In this document: positions 43,782 to 52,264 of the stretch, piece after piece
Numbering within the stretch: the first letter of the stretch is position 1
How the letters are laid out: each line of letters begins with the position of its first letter
Origin: Pelomonas sp039929605
GTDB taxonomy: Bacteria > Pseudomonadota > Gammaproteobacteria > Burkholderiales > Burkholderiaceae_C
DNA length: 64,000 nt
Direction: 5' to 3'
Assembly (NCBI RefSeq): GCF_039929605.1
Contig: NZ_JBDSQX010000017.1
Location: 30,153-94,152 of the forward strand
Program-made: the position numbers and the translations under genes
Notes under the pieces: model-generated
Told to the model about the DNA's origin: nothing
The model's database searches: none
Seen by the model: the letters and a program-made list of their open reading frames with translations, nothing else

Positions 43782-44390
43782 TCAATCTGCGGTGAACGTG
43801 GACTGGAAGAACGACAGCGTCTTGCGGGGGCCACTCACGCGTAGCGTGATGCGAAAGATCGGCTGCTCAGGTGGTGCAGCCTTGACCAGCTCGCTCGATG
43901 CGGTGCCGAAGACTTTCTGCGCAGCCATGGTGCAGGTGCTCGAGCTGCAGGCACCATCCGTCGTTGCCAAGCGGTCGATCACATAGCGGATCGTGACGCC
44001 CATGTCGTCGACCTTGATGTCTTTGCCGGTGGTGCCGATGGTCTCGAACTCGGTATCCGACAGCAGGACCGTCGGTATCCCCTGCGGATTGGTAGGCAGC
44101 AACGAGGCGCTGTAATTGGCCGACTTGAGGTTGCTGTTGCGCGCCGTTGCACTGGCCAGGGCGCCGGTGTTGCGAACCACGTCCAAGGCAATCTGCAATG
44201 CGCGCTCGCCCTGGTTGGTCAGGTCTCGCTTGAAGCCGATATTGCCGAGGGTGAGCTGGCTGGACGTGATCGAGCGGGAGATCGCGACGGCACCGATCAG
44301 CAGGATGACCAGGGTGATCAGCGCAAAGATCAACACCATGCCGCGTTGCGGCAGGCGGCGGTGCGCAAGAAGAGCAGGATGGCGATTCAT
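43782..44390 (-). CDS. pilX: Type IV pilus minor protein PilX
   Basis: A 202-residue minor pilin-like protein. The leader ending RRLPQRG is followed by MVLIFALITLVILLIGAVAISRS, where Met replaces Phe at +1 as in many PilX proteins and Glu at +5 is absent. A cysteine pair (GACSSSTC) suggests a disulfide loop. It lies 30 bp upstream of pilY1 and five bases after pilW. Confidence 0.88.
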   Translation of the reverse strand: MNRHPALLAHRRLPQRGMVLIFALITLVILLIGAVAISRSITSSQLTLGNIGFKRDLTNQGERALQIALDVVRNTGALASATARNSNLKSANYSASLLPTNPQGIPTVLLSDTEFETIGTTGKDIKVDDMGVTIRYVIDRLATTDGACSSSTCTMAAQKVFGTASSELVKAAPPEQPIFRITLRVSGPRKTLSFFQSTFTAD

Positions 44391-44395
44391 CGCGT

Positions 44396-45535
44396 TCAGC
44401 GGGCGTACCGCACATTGCGCAGGGGCACCGTGAATTCCACAGTCCGGTAGCGCTGGGTCTTTGTGCTGGTTGGCACGGTGTAGGTCTGCTGAAGCGCTGC
44501 AGGCAGCGTGCTGAACAGCGTCAGGGTCGGTGGTGTGACGTCGGCCTTGTCCACCAAGTCGCTGCGCAGGACCAGGGCGATGCGGATCGACAGGATCGAC
44601 TGCAGGTTGCTTTGCGCGGCGGCCGATCCATCGCGCAGGGCGGCGGCGGTGAAGCCTGCACTGGTTGGCGCAACCCAGTTGTCCACCGTCCCGTCCCTGG
44701 GCGCACTGTCGATGCCGTAGCGCACGCGCATGTCCACGATGCCTTCAGCGAGCGCTTGGGCGTCTGCGGTCAGTTGCAGCAGGTCATACGAGAAGAGAGT
44801 GTTGTTGGCGCCGATGCCCAGCAACTGCATGCGCGGCTGGTTGCCGGTGGCGTTGCCCAGCACCGATACGTTGGTATTGCCGATGGCGAAATCGGCCAGG
44901 GCCAGGCCGGCAATGACGTCGGCCGCCATGGAGCCGCCGAAGGTCAGGATCTCTGCGCTGCCGCCTACGAAGCCGGTGCTGACCTGCTGCAGCATGCAGC
45001 GTGGGAGGGCGTCCTGTGACACCAACACCAGGTCGCCGCCGCGCATGCCGAGCGTGTTGCTCAGCTTCACCTGCCCGGCTGCCGCCGTGCCTGGCGACAC
45101 CGGCAATGCCGTCTCGCTGAGCCCGGAATGGCCGGCTGCGATGGCAATCACATCTGAACCGCCCGCGCCGGCGCCGGCGAACACCATCACGGGTGCAAGC
45201 CTGTAGTCGCGAGGAATCGAAGCGAAGGGCGCGGGAAATGCGGCGGTTGCCGGCAGCAGTTGGGTCGCGTTCCGGGATGCGTGCAGGGTGCAGCCGTAGT
45301 TGCTCGCCACCGCTTGGCTGAAGCCCGCGCCTGCGCTGCGCAGTTCGCGGTCCAGCAGATAGGACACATAGGCCGTGTTGCTCGTGAGGTCGTTGCCTGA
45401 GGTCACACCGCGCCGTACCGATTCCTGGCGCGCCACCATCGTTGAGATGGTGAGTGTCAGCACAAGGCCGATCACCATGGCCACCATCAGCTCTGGCAGC
45501 GAGAACCCATGGTGGAGGCGAACGCGGCGGCTCAT
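44396..45535 (-). CDS. pilW: Type IV pilus minor pilin PilW
   Basis: A 379-residue large minor pilin of the tip initiation complex. The leader MSRRVRLHHG precedes FSLPELMVAMVIGLVLTLTI, with Glu at mature position 5. The periplasmic domain is long, as usual for PilW. The start overlaps the pilV stop (ATGA). Confidence 0.92.
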   Translation of the reverse strand: MSRRVRLHHGFSLPELMVAMVIGLVLTLTISTMVARQESVRRGVTSGNDLTSNTAYVSYLLDRELRSAGAGFSQAVASNYGCTLHASRNATQLLPATAAFPAPFASIPRDYRLAPVMVFAGAGAGGSDVIAIAAGHSGLSETALPVSPGTAAAGQVKLSNTLGMRGGDLVLVSQDALPRCMLQQVSTGFVGGSAEILTFGGSMAADVIAGLALADFAIGNTNVSVLGNATGNQPRMQLLGIGANNTLFSYDLLQLTADAQALAEGIVDMRVRYGIDSAPRDGTVDNWVAPTSAGFTAAALRDGSAAAQSNLQSILSIRIALVLRSDLVDKADVTPPTLTLFSTLPAALQQTYTVPTSTKTQRYRTVEFTVPLRNVRYAR

Positions 45536-45933
45536 TGGGGAATCACCACATCGGTTGAATAGCGATTCGTGTCATTGGCTGCCCCGGTCGATTGAACCGG
45601 CCTCCAACTGACCGTGATGCGCGCGGTATTGCCACTCGCCGTGACAGTGCCGACGCCGTTCGGCATGCCACCGCTCGCGGGGTCGGCTGCCCGAGCTGCC
45701 CAGGTCGCCAGGGTTGCGGCATCAACATTGACGCTGTTCTGGTTCAAGATCGTTGCGGCCATCTCAGAAGCGAGCAGCGTCGCGCGCTGCGAATCCTCGG
45801 TCCCCACGCTCGCCTGCAACGCACGGCCCTGCAGCGTGATCAGGCCGAGCAGCCCGAATGTGATGATCAAAAGGCCAACAAGCATCTCGATCATCGAGAA
45901 CCCGCGTGCCGTGTGATGAAGTCGGCGCATCAT
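45532..45933 (-). CDS. pilV: Type IV pilus modification protein PilV
   Basis: A 133-residue minor pilin. The leader MMRRLHHTARG precedes FSMIEMLVGLLIITFGLLGLI, with Glu at +5. The typical PilV sequence LQGRALQASVGTEDSQRATLLASEMA follows. The ATG at 45933 overlaps the fimT stop (ATGA); the open frame further upstream is antisense-like. Confidence 0.92.
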   Translation of the reverse strand: MMRRLHHTARGFSMIEMLVGLLIITFGLLGLITLQGRALQASVGTEDSQRATLLASEMAATILNQNSVNVDAATLATWAARAADPASGGMPNGVGTVTASGNTARITVSWRPVQSTGAANDTNRYSTDVVIPQ

Positions 45934-46553
45934 CGGCACCCATCCGGAGCCGTGCTGGCCTTGTCTGGGTCGCACAGCCGGATCGCGCCGGAAAGGCTGA
46001 CATCCACACGCAGGCGCCGGTTCTCTGCGTGGGTCGTGTCGGGCGCGACCAAATAGCGCGCCGCACCCGCCGTGCAATTCGCGCCGATGCCGGTGGGGTC
46101 GGCCATGGAGGACTGCCTTCCATCGCCACCAAAGCACAGAGCTGCCAAAGATACTGGAGCCGATGTGCCTACCGTGACCTGCGAAGTCAGGCTGACGCCT
46201 GCGGAGACGTCCGTCAACACGCCGCATTGGACCGCTTCAGCTACATCATTGGTCATCAAAGGGTTGGGGACCGACCGAATCTGCCAGTACGGGCCGTCTG
46301 CATTGGCAGTCGAAGTGATATCGCAGTCCTTGCTGTCGGTGCGGAAAAAGACGACCGTCTGCGTGCGCCGCTGTGCCTCGGCCTGGGCAAGGCGAGCACC
46401 TGCCTGCAACGCCTCTGCCACCGTGCGCACACGCGAATTGCGGATCCAGGTGGTGAAGTTGGGCAGCGCCATGGCCGTCAGGATGGCCAGCACGCTGACG
46501 GCCACCATCAGCTCCACCAGGCTGAAGCCGCGCGCCGAACCGCTGCTCAACAT
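45930..46553 (-). CDS. fimT: FimT/GspH-family minor pilin
   Basis: A 207-residue minor pilin of the GspH/FimT/FimU family. The leader MLSSGSARG precedes FSLVELMVAVSVLAILTAMALPNF. Four to six cysteines in the C-terminal domain (KDCD, VQCG, ALCFGG, NCTAG) suggest disulfides. AGGGGGA precedes the ATG at 46553, and the first seven bases overlap the end of pilE. It could equally be called fimU by position; family membership is sure, the exact name less so. Confidence 0.88.
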   Translation of the reverse strand: MLSSGSARGFSLVELMVAVSVLAILTAMALPNFTTWIRNSRVRTVAEALQAGARLAQAEAQRRTQTVVFFRTDSKDCDITSTANADGPYWQIRSVPNPLMTNDVAEAVQCGVLTDVSAGVSLTSQVTVGTSAPVSLAALCFGGDGRQSSMADPTGIGANCTAGAARYLVAPDTTHAENRRLRVDVSLSGAIRLCDPDKASTAPDGCR

Positions 46554-47020
46554 GAATCCCCCTTCTTCATGATCCATTTGCTGGCACAGGTGCTGCCCCA
46601 GCCGGACGGTAGAGCAGTCGTGGCGCGCACGTCTTGCTGGTTGACCGTGTAGGTGAATCCGCTCGAAGTCCCGCCGCCTAGCGCCTGCAGCCGAAATTCG
46701 GTGGCGCTGAGAGTGCCCGTGCAACTGATGACGAAGTTGCCAAAGGTGCGTGCCGAGACGACGCTGTTATTGCAAGGCGAGACAAAGGTGCCGCTGTCCG
46801 CATAGGTGCGGTTGTCCTGGTAGTACCGCTCCATCTGCGCGCGCATCGTGGCCAGCCCTGTGCTTGCATCAGCGAGGCGGCTGCGGGAGATGTAGTCGCG
46901 GTACTGCGGAATGGCCACTGCCGCCAGGATGGCGATGATGGCCACGGTGATCATGACTTCGATCAACGTGAAGCCACGGGCGTTGGCGGGGGAGCTACTG
47001 GACATGGCGGCGGGGTTCAT
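46547..47020 (-). CDS. pilE: PilE-like type IV minor pilin
   Basis: A 157-residue type IV pilin. The leader ends SPANARG before FTLIEVMITVAIIAILAAVAIPQY, the classic pilin helix with Glu at +5. The pattern RSRLADASTGLATMRAQMERYYQDNRTY is shared by PilE-type minor pilins, and two cysteine pairs close a C-terminal loop (CASKWIMKKGDSC). The start is either 47020 or five codons downstream at 47005; neither has a good ribosome site. First gene of the minor pilin operon. It could also serve as a major pilin, but its company argues for a minor one. Confidence 0.88.
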   Translation of the reverse strand: MNPAAMSSSSPANARGFTLIEVMITVAIIAILAAVAIPQYRDYISRSRLADASTGLATMRAQMERYYQDNRTYADSGTFVSPCNNSVVSARTFGNFVISCTGTLSATEFRLQALGGGTSSGFTYTVNQQDVRATTALPSGWGSTCASKWIMKKGDSC

Positions 47021-47067
47021 GGCGGTTGCAGCTATTTTGGTGTTGAGTCCCCATTGCAGCCTACCGC

Positions 47068-47084
47068 TCGTCGCGACGCGACGA
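47068..47084. promoter_or_regulatory. 17-bp perfect palindrome upstream of pilE
   Basis: TCGTCGCG-A-CGCGACGA has 8-bp perfect arms and is centred 56 bp upstream of the pilE ATG in the 288-bp pilE-mlaF divergent region. It could be an operator of the minor-pilin operon or a hairpin in its 5' leader. Confidence 0.35.
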
Positions 47085-47308
47085 ACGCTGGTCGCGGGAG
47101 GCTCAGGATCCGTGAACTGACGCACGGTTTGGCCGCCTGCGGCAGTCGTCCACGGGGTTGACGGAAGCAAGGACACGTAACAACCCCATCGGCGGGTGGC
47201 CGCACGGCTTATTGGCACCTTTCGGGGCTCATCCAGGGGCTGCCATGGGGCTCTCGGTGTTTCCCCTATCATGGCGCCCTTTCTGTCCGCTGGTTTCGGC
47301 CCGCCCGC

Positions 47309-48121
47309 GTGAATCCTTTGACCACCGCTCCCTTGATCGAACTGCGCAACATCAGCGTCGGCTATGGCGATCGCGTGGTCCTGGACGGCGTCAATCTCAA
47401 GCTCACTCGCGGCAAGATATTGGCGTTGATCGGCACCTCGGGCGGCGGCAAGACCACCGTGCTGCGCCTGTTGGGCCGGCAGTTGTCCCCGATCGCGGGG
47501 CAGGTGCTGTTCGACGGCCAGGACCTGGCGCCGCTGGACCTGGCCAGCCTCTACGCCGTGCGCCGGCGCATGGGCATGCTGTTCCAGTTCGGCGCCTTGT
47601 TCACCGACCTCAGCGTCTTCGAGAACGTCGCCTTCCCGCTGCGCGAGCACACCGACCTGCCGGAAGCCATGATCCGCGACCTGGTGCTGATGAAGCTCAA
47701 CGCCGTCGGCTTGCGCGGCGCGCGCGACCAGATGCCCAGCGAGATTTCCGGCGGCATGGCGCGTCGCGTGGCGCTGGCCCGGGCCATCGCGCTGGACCCC
47801 GATCTCGTTCTTTATGACGAGCCCTTCGCCGGCCTGGACCCGATCTCGCTGGGCATCGCCGCGCGCCTCATCCGCGACCTCAACGACGCGCTCGGTCTGA
47901 CCAGCATCATCGTTTCGCATGACCTGCACGAGACCTTCCAGATCGCCGACGAGGTGGCCATGGTGGCCAATGGCCGCGTTGTGGCTCAGGGCACTCCAGA
48001 CGAATTGCGCCACAGCGACGACCCCCTCGTGCGGCAGTTCGTCGGCGCCGAGCCCGATGGGCCCGTGCACTTCCACCAGCCCGCCGTACCGGTGGCCGAA
48101 GACTTCGGGATGACGTCATGA
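47309..48121 (+). CDS. mlaF: Mla phospholipid transporter ATPase MlaF
   Basis: A 270-residue cytoplasmic ATPase of the MlaFEDB complex, which moves phospholipids between inner membrane and periplasm to keep outer-membrane asymmetry. Walker A is GTSGGGKT (42-49), the signature is ISGGMARR and Walker B is LVLYDEPFAGLD. The start is GTG at 47309. First gene of mlaFEDACB. A weak -10-like TATCAT lies 37 bp upstream without a convincing -35. Confidence 0.95.
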   Translation: MNPLTTAPLIELRNISVGYGDRVVLDGVNLKLTRGKILALIGTSGGGKTTVLRLLGRQLSPIAGQVLFDGQDLAPLDLASLYAVRRRMGMLFQFGALFTDLSVFENVAFPLREHTDLPEAMIRDLVLMKLNAVGLRGARDQMPSEISGGMARRVALARAIALDPDLVLYDEPFAGLDPISLGIAARLIRDLNDALGLTSIIVSHDLHETFQIADEVAMVANGRVVAQGTPDELRHSDDPLVRQFVGAEPDGPVHFHQPAVPVAEDFGMTS

Positions 48122-48897
48122 TGGCCTTCGCTGCCCGCATCGGTGCCGGCGTGCGCCTGAAGCTGGCCGACGTCGGCGCGGCAGCCCGGCTCTTCTTCAG
48201 CCTGATGGGGCGTTCGCCCAAGGCTTTGGCGCGGTTCGTCCTCGTGCGCGAGCAGGTCTTCCACCTGGGCAACAAGTCGCTGTCCATCATCGGTGTGTCG
48301 GGCCTCTTCGTCGGCTTCGTGCTGGCGCTGCAGGGCTACTACACGCTGCAGCGCTACGGCTCGGCCGAGGCTGTCGGCCTGCTCGTTGCGCTGAGCCTCG
48401 TGCGCGAGTTGGGGCCCGTCGTCACGGCGCTGCTGTTTGCCGGCCGGGCGGGCACGTCCCTGACGGCCGAGATCGGCCTGATGAAGGCCGGCGAGCAGTT
48501 GACGGCCATGGAGATGATGGCCGTCGACCCCGTGCAGCGCGTGCTCGCGCCGCGCTTCTGGGGTGGTTTTATTGCCATGCCCTTACTTGCGGCAGTCTTC
48601 TCTGCTCTCGGCATCATTGGCGGCTGGCTGGTGGCGGTGCCGCTGATCGGCATCGACGCCGGCGCCTTCTGGTCACAGATGCAAGGCGGCGTTGATGTGT
48701 TCAAGGACATCGGCAACGGTGTCGTCAAGAGCCTGGTTTTCGGCGTGACGGTGACCTTCGTCGCGCTGCTGCAGGGCTACACCTGCCGGCCCACGCCGGA
48801 AGGCGTGTCCGCAGCCACCACGCGCACCGTCGTGCTGTCGTCCCTCGCCGTGCTGGCGCTGGACTTCATGCTGACCGCGATGATGTTTTCGATTTGA
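48118..48897 (+). CDS. mlaE: Mla transporter permease MlaE
   Basis: A 259-residue inner-membrane permease with an N-terminal interfacial helix and five membrane helices. The family sequence LVRELGPVVTALLFAGRAGTSLTAEIGLMKAGEQLTAMEMM is intact. It overlaps mlaF by four bases. Confidence 0.95.
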   Translation: MMAFAARIGAGVRLKLADVGAAARLFFSLMGRSPKALARFVLVREQVFHLGNKSLSIIGVSGLFVGFVLALQGYYTLQRYGSAEAVGLLVALSLVRELGPVVTALLFAGRAGTSLTAEIGLMKAGEQLTAMEMMAVDPVQRVLAPRFWGGFIAMPLLAAVFSALGIIGGWLVAVPLIGIDAGAFWSQMQGGVDVFKDIGNGVVKSLVFGVTVTFVALLQGYTCRPTPEGVSAATTRTVVLSSLAVLALDFMLTAMMFSI

Positions 48898-48912
48898 TTG
48901 GATTCACTACAC

Positions 48913-49413
48913 ATGCAAGCCTCTCGACATGACGCCTGGGTGGGTCTTTTCGTGCTGCTCGGCGGCGCGGCGCTGCTCTTCCTGGCTTTGAAGGCCGGGA
49001 ATCTGCTCAGCCTCAATTTCGACGCCACCTACCAGGTGTCGGCGCGCTTCGACAACATCGGCGGCTTGAAGCCGAACGCGGCGGTCAAGAGCGCCGGCGT
49101 CGTGGTCGGCCGCGTGGACGGCATCAGCTTCGATGACAAGACCTTCCAGGCCAAGGTCATCATCAACCTGAACAAGAACACCGCCTTCCCCAAGGACAGC
49201 TCGGCCAAGATCCTGACCTCCGGCCTGCTCGGCGAGCAGTACATCGGCCTGGAGCCGGGCGCTGACGAGAAGAACCTCGCCAGTGGCGACCTGATCATGC
49301 AGACCCAGAGCGCGGTGGTGCTGGAGAACCTGATTGGTCAGTTCATCAACAACAAGGCGTCGGAAATGGGCAGCGCAAATGCGCAGGCTCCGGCCTCGGG
49401 AGGCAAACCGTGA
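48913..49413 (+). CDS. mlaD: Mla transporter MCE protein MlaD
   Basis: A 166-residue protein with one membrane helix (WVGLFVLLGGAALLFLALKAG) and a periplasmic MCE domain (YQVSARFDNIGGLKPNAAVKSAGVVVGRV), which forms a hexameric ring on MlaE. I use the ATG at 48913; the frame also opens at a TTG five codons earlier. Confidence 0.95.
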   Translation: MQASRHDAWVGLFVLLGGAALLFLALKAGNLLSLNFDATYQVSARFDNIGGLKPNAAVKSAGVVVGRVDGISFDDKTFQAKVIINLNKNTAFPKDSSAKILTSGLLGEQYIGLEPGADEKNLASGDLIMQTQSAVVLENLIGQFINNKASEMGSANAQAPASGGKP

Positions 49414-50264
49414 GGCAAGTCATACGTGCGCTGGCGATGCTGGCCCTGGCGTTGAGCCTGGTGGGTTGCCAGACGGTCAAGGGCGTGGGCGCGCGACTGG
49501 AGCATGCCGTCGACAAGGCGATGGGTTCCAAAGGCCAACGGCTCGACCCCTGGGAATCCTGGAACCGCAAGGTCTTCGCCTTCAACGAGAAGCTGGACGA
49601 GAACGTCCTGAAGCCCGTCGCGACTGCCTACTCCGAACTGGTGCCGGCGCCCGTGCGCACCGGCATCGACAACTTCATGGGCAACATCGGCGACGCTTGG
49701 TCGGCGGTCAACCTGATGCTGCAGGGGCGTTTCAAGGCCGGCGTCGAGCAGGGCATGCGCTTTGCCGTCAACTCCACGATCGGCCTGGCCGGTGTGCTCG
49801 ACGTCGCCACCGAGGCGGGCCTGGAAAAGAACAGCCAGGACTTCGGCAAGACATTGGGTCGCTGGGGCATGGGCACGGGTGCGTACCTCGTCTGGCCGGT
49901 GTTTGGCCCCTCGTCGGTGCGCGACTCCCTTGCGCTGCCGGTGGACTGGCAGGCTTCGCCGGGCGTCGTTTTCGACGATGGCAGCAAGAAGGTTGGCATC
50001 ACCGTGCTGAGCGCGGTCAATTCGCGCGCCAACTTCCTGCGTGCCGGCCAGATGCTGGAAGGCATCGCGCTGGACAAGTACACGTTCTACCGTGATGCCT
50101 ATCTGCAGCGCCGCGGCAGCTTCGACGATGACGAGGAATTCGAGGTGCTGGTGCCGGCCAACGGCGCGTCGGCTCCCGCCGGTGCGGCCTCGGCGCCGCA
50201 AGACGGGGCTTCGGAGCCCACCGCGAAGAAGCCCGCTGAACCAGCGTCCGCCGCTTCGCGCTAG
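49410..50264 (+). CDS. mlaA: Outer-membrane lipoprotein MlaA (VacJ)
   Basis: A 284-residue lipoprotein that removes phospholipids from the outer leaflet and passes them to MlaC. The lipobox LVGC gives Cys20. The VacJ motifs DPWESWNRKVFAFNEKLDE and RFAVNSTIGLAGVLDVA are clear. The C-terminal 40 residues are an Ala/Pro/Lys tail beyond the conserved fold. The GTG start overlaps the mlaD stop. Having mlaA inside the mla operon differs from E. coli, where it is separate. Confidence 0.95.
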   Translation: MRQVIRALAMLALALSLVGCQTVKGVGARLEHAVDKAMGSKGQRLDPWESWNRKVFAFNEKLDENVLKPVATAYSELVPAPVRTGIDNFMGNIGDAWSAVNLMLQGRFKAGVEQGMRFAVNSTIGLAGVLDVATEAGLEKNSQDFGKTLGRWGMGTGAYLVWPVFGPSSVRDSLALPVDWQASPGVVFDDGSKKVGITVLSAVNSRANFLRAGQMLEGIALDKYTFYRDAYLQRRGSFDDDEEFEVLVPANGASAPAGAASAPQDGASEPTAKKPAEPASAASR

Positions 50265-50332
50265 TCAAACCAGGCCAACCAAAACCCGGGCTGGCGCGTT
50301 AGGCGACAGTCTTGTTCAGTGAAAGCGACACC

Positions 50333-50974
50333 ATGAATCTGCTGACTTCCCTGCGCCGCCTGCTCACCGTGGCCACCCTGAGCCTCGGTTTCGTGCACGC
50401 CGCGCATGCCGCCGACGCCAGCGCGCCGGACCAACTGATCCGCCAGCTGTCCCTGGAAACCATCGAGGCCGTCAAGGCCGACAAGGACATCCAGGCTGGC
50501 AACATCAACAAGATCATCGCCCTGGTCGACGCCAAGGTGATGCCCCACATCAACTTCCAGCGCATGACGGCCTCCGCTGTCGGCCGCTTCTGGCGCCAGG
50601 CGACGCCCGACCAGCAGGCCAAGCTGCAGGCCGAGTTCAAGACGCTGCTCGTGCGCACCTATGCCGGCGCGCTGACCCAGGTGAAGGACCAGACCATCGG
50701 CTTGAAGCCGCTGCGCGCCCAGCCGACTGACACCGAGGTTGTCGTGAAGACCGAGATCCGCGGCAAGGGCGACGCCATCCAACTCGACTACCGCCTGGAG
50801 AAGTCCGGCGGCAGCTGGAAGATCTACGACGTCAATGTGCTCGGCATCTGGCTGGCCGACCAGTACCGCAACAGCTTTGCGCAGGAAATCGGTGCCAACG
50901 GCATCGACGGCCTGATCAAGAGCCTGGCCGACAAGAACGCCAAGGCCGGCGCCCCGGCCGCCGCCAAGAGCTGA
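50333..50974 (+). CDS. mlaC: Periplasmic phospholipid-binding protein MlaC
   Basis: A 213-residue shuttle between MlaA and MlaD. The signal peptide ends VHAAHA|ADA. The Tol-tol-Ttg2 family pattern MPHINFQRMTASAVGRFWRQATPDQQ and the lipid-pocket segment VKTEIRGKGDAIQLDYRLEKSGGSWKIYDVNVLGIWL are intact. The start is the ATG at 50333, matching the signal peptide; an upstream in-frame ATG seven codons earlier is less likely. Confidence 0.95.
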   Translation: MNLLTSLRRLLTVATLSLGFVHAAHAADASAPDQLIRQLSLETIEAVKADKDIQAGNINKIIALVDAKVMPHINFQRMTASAVGRFWRQATPDQQAKLQAEFKTLLVRTYAGALTQVKDQTIGLKPLRAQPTDTEVVVKTEIRGKGDAIQLDYRLEKSGGSWKIYDVNVLGIWLADQYRNSFAQEIGANGIDGLIKSLADKNAKAGAPAAAKS

Positions 50975-50976
50975 TC

Positions 50977-51285
50977 TTGAGCGGTCTGAAGCTGCCCTCG
51001 CGGTTGCGCCTGGATGGCGCCCGCGCCGCCTGGGCGCAGATGTCGCCCGCATTGCGCGCCGAGGCCGCGCAGGTGCTTGCCGCAGCGGGCCGCGAGGTTC
51101 GGTTGTCGGCCTCTGCGTTGACGGATTTCGATTCATCTGCCCTCAGCCTGCTGTTGTCCGCCGGGCGCCAATGCACGGAGCAGGGCGCAACGCTGAAGCT
51201 TGAAGGCGCGCCCGATAAGCTGCGCGAACTGGCCCGCGTCTACGGCGTGGCCGAGCTGCTCTGGCCGGCGCCAGCGGCCATCTGA
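50977..51285 (+). CDS. mlaB: STAS domain protein MlaB
   Basis: A 102-residue cytoplasmic STAS protein that stabilises MlaF in the transporter. The motif ALTDFDSSALSLLLSAGRQC is the phosphorylatable-Ser-type loop of the family. Translation seems to start at TTG two bases after the mlaC stop, with AAGAG upstream; no ATG or GTG gives a full domain. It completes the mlaFEDACB operon. Confidence 0.85.
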   Translation: MSGLKLPSRLRLDGARAAWAQMSPALRAEAAQVLAAAGREVRLSASALTDFDSSALSLLLSAGRQCTEQGATLKLEGAPDKLRELARVYGVAELLWPAPAAI

Positions 51286-51312
51286 TCAGCCGCCGGTCTG
51301 GCTTGGCTCGCG

Positions 51313-52179
51313 CTAGCCGGCGTAGCGCTTCGCGCGCAGGTTCTTCTTGATCTCCTGCAGCATGGGCCGCAGTTGCTGGCCCAGCTTCAGCGCGACGCCC
51401 GTCGTCAGGATGTCCACCGCAATGAGGTGCAGCAGCCGCGACACCATCGGGCTGTAGCGGTCATAGTCCTCGGGGTGGTCCACCGCCAGCAGGATCTGGC
51501 TGGGGCCCAGGGCCAGCTGCGCCAGCGGCGAGGCGCTCGCCGTGATGATGATGATGGTTGCGCCCTTCTTGCGCGCGATCTCGGCGGCATCCAGCAGGTC
51601 GCGGCTGCGACCGGAGTTGCTGATGATGACGGCGCAGTCGCCCGGGGTCAGCATCGTCGCGCTCATCAGCTGCACATGGCCGTCACTGTTGGCAGCCGTG
51701 TTCACGCCAAGGCGGAAAAACTTGTGCTGGGCGTCCTGGGCGACGATGCCGGAGTTGCCGACGCCGTAGAACTCGATGCGCTTGTTGTGACGGGCTGAAT
51801 CGGCCAGCGCTTGGATGGCGCGCTCGAAGGCATGGCTGGCGGCGTCGTTGCGGTAGTGCAGCAAGGCCGCGACGGCGTTGTCCACCACCTTGACGATGAT
51901 GTCCTGCGGCTTGTCGTCCTCGTCCACGGCGCGATGCACGAAGGGCACGCCCTCGTTGACGCTGCCGGCCAGCTTCAGCTTGAAGTCCGCCAGACCGTCG
52001 TAGCCGACGCTGCGGCAGAAGCGCACCACCGTCGGCTTCGACACATGCGACCGATCCGCCAGCTCGCTGACCGGCAGGCTGGCGAAGCTGCGTGCGTCCA
52101 GCAACAGCAGCTTGGCGACACGCTGCTCGGCCGGCGGAAGGGCGGGCAAGGCCGCCTTCACTCTCTCAAGAATGCTCAT
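51313..52179 (-). CDS. hexR: RpiR-family transcriptional regulator HexR
   Basis: A 288-residue regulator with an N-terminal RpiR helix-turn-helix (LADRSHVSKPTVVRFCRSVGY) and a C-terminal SIS sugar-phosphate domain (FYGVGNSGIVAQDAQHKF, IISNSGRSRDLLDAAEIARKKGA). HexR represses central sugar catabolism and is released by 2-keto-3-deoxy-6-phosphogluconate in known cases. The ATG at 52179 has GGAG five bases upstream. It follows zwf on the same strand, separated by 82 bp that contain a dispersed repeat. Confidence 0.9.
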   Translation of the reverse strand: MSILERVKAALPALPPAEQRVAKLLLLDARSFASLPVSELADRSHVSKPTVVRFCRSVGYDGLADFKLKLAGSVNEGVPFVHRAVDEDDKPQDIIVKVVDNAVAALLHYRNDAASHAFERAIQALADSARHNKRIEFYGVGNSGIVAQDAQHKFFRLGVNTAANSDGHVQLMSATMLTPGDCAVIISNSGRSRDLLDAAEIARKKGATIIIITASASPLAQLALGPSQILLAVDHPEDYDRYSPMVSRLLHLIAVDILTTGVALKLGQQLRPMLQEIKKNLRAKRYAG

Positions 52180-52210
52180 GTGCGCTCCCCGTACAACGGG
52201 TACGTTGCAC

Positions 52211-52264
52211 GGCCCTCCGAGAGGGCGCGGCCTGGCTCGGGGCGGCCCATCGCGGCGGCCTTCA
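52211..52264 (-). repeat. Dispersed intergenic repeat, copy 2 (abuts zwf stop)
   Basis: On the minus strand the element runs from the zwf stop TGA through GGCCGCC, GGGCCGCCCCGAGCC, GCGCCCTC and GGAGGGC. It shares its order of motifs and its position at a stop codon with copy 1 behind gspJ. The GCCCTC/GAGGGC pair can form a small hairpin. Confidence 0.6.

Noticed and set aside
47158..47817. 219-codon plus-strand frame overlapping mlaF
   Set aside because: It is a frame-shifted reading of mlaF and the sequence before it (Arg/Pro/Gly-rich).
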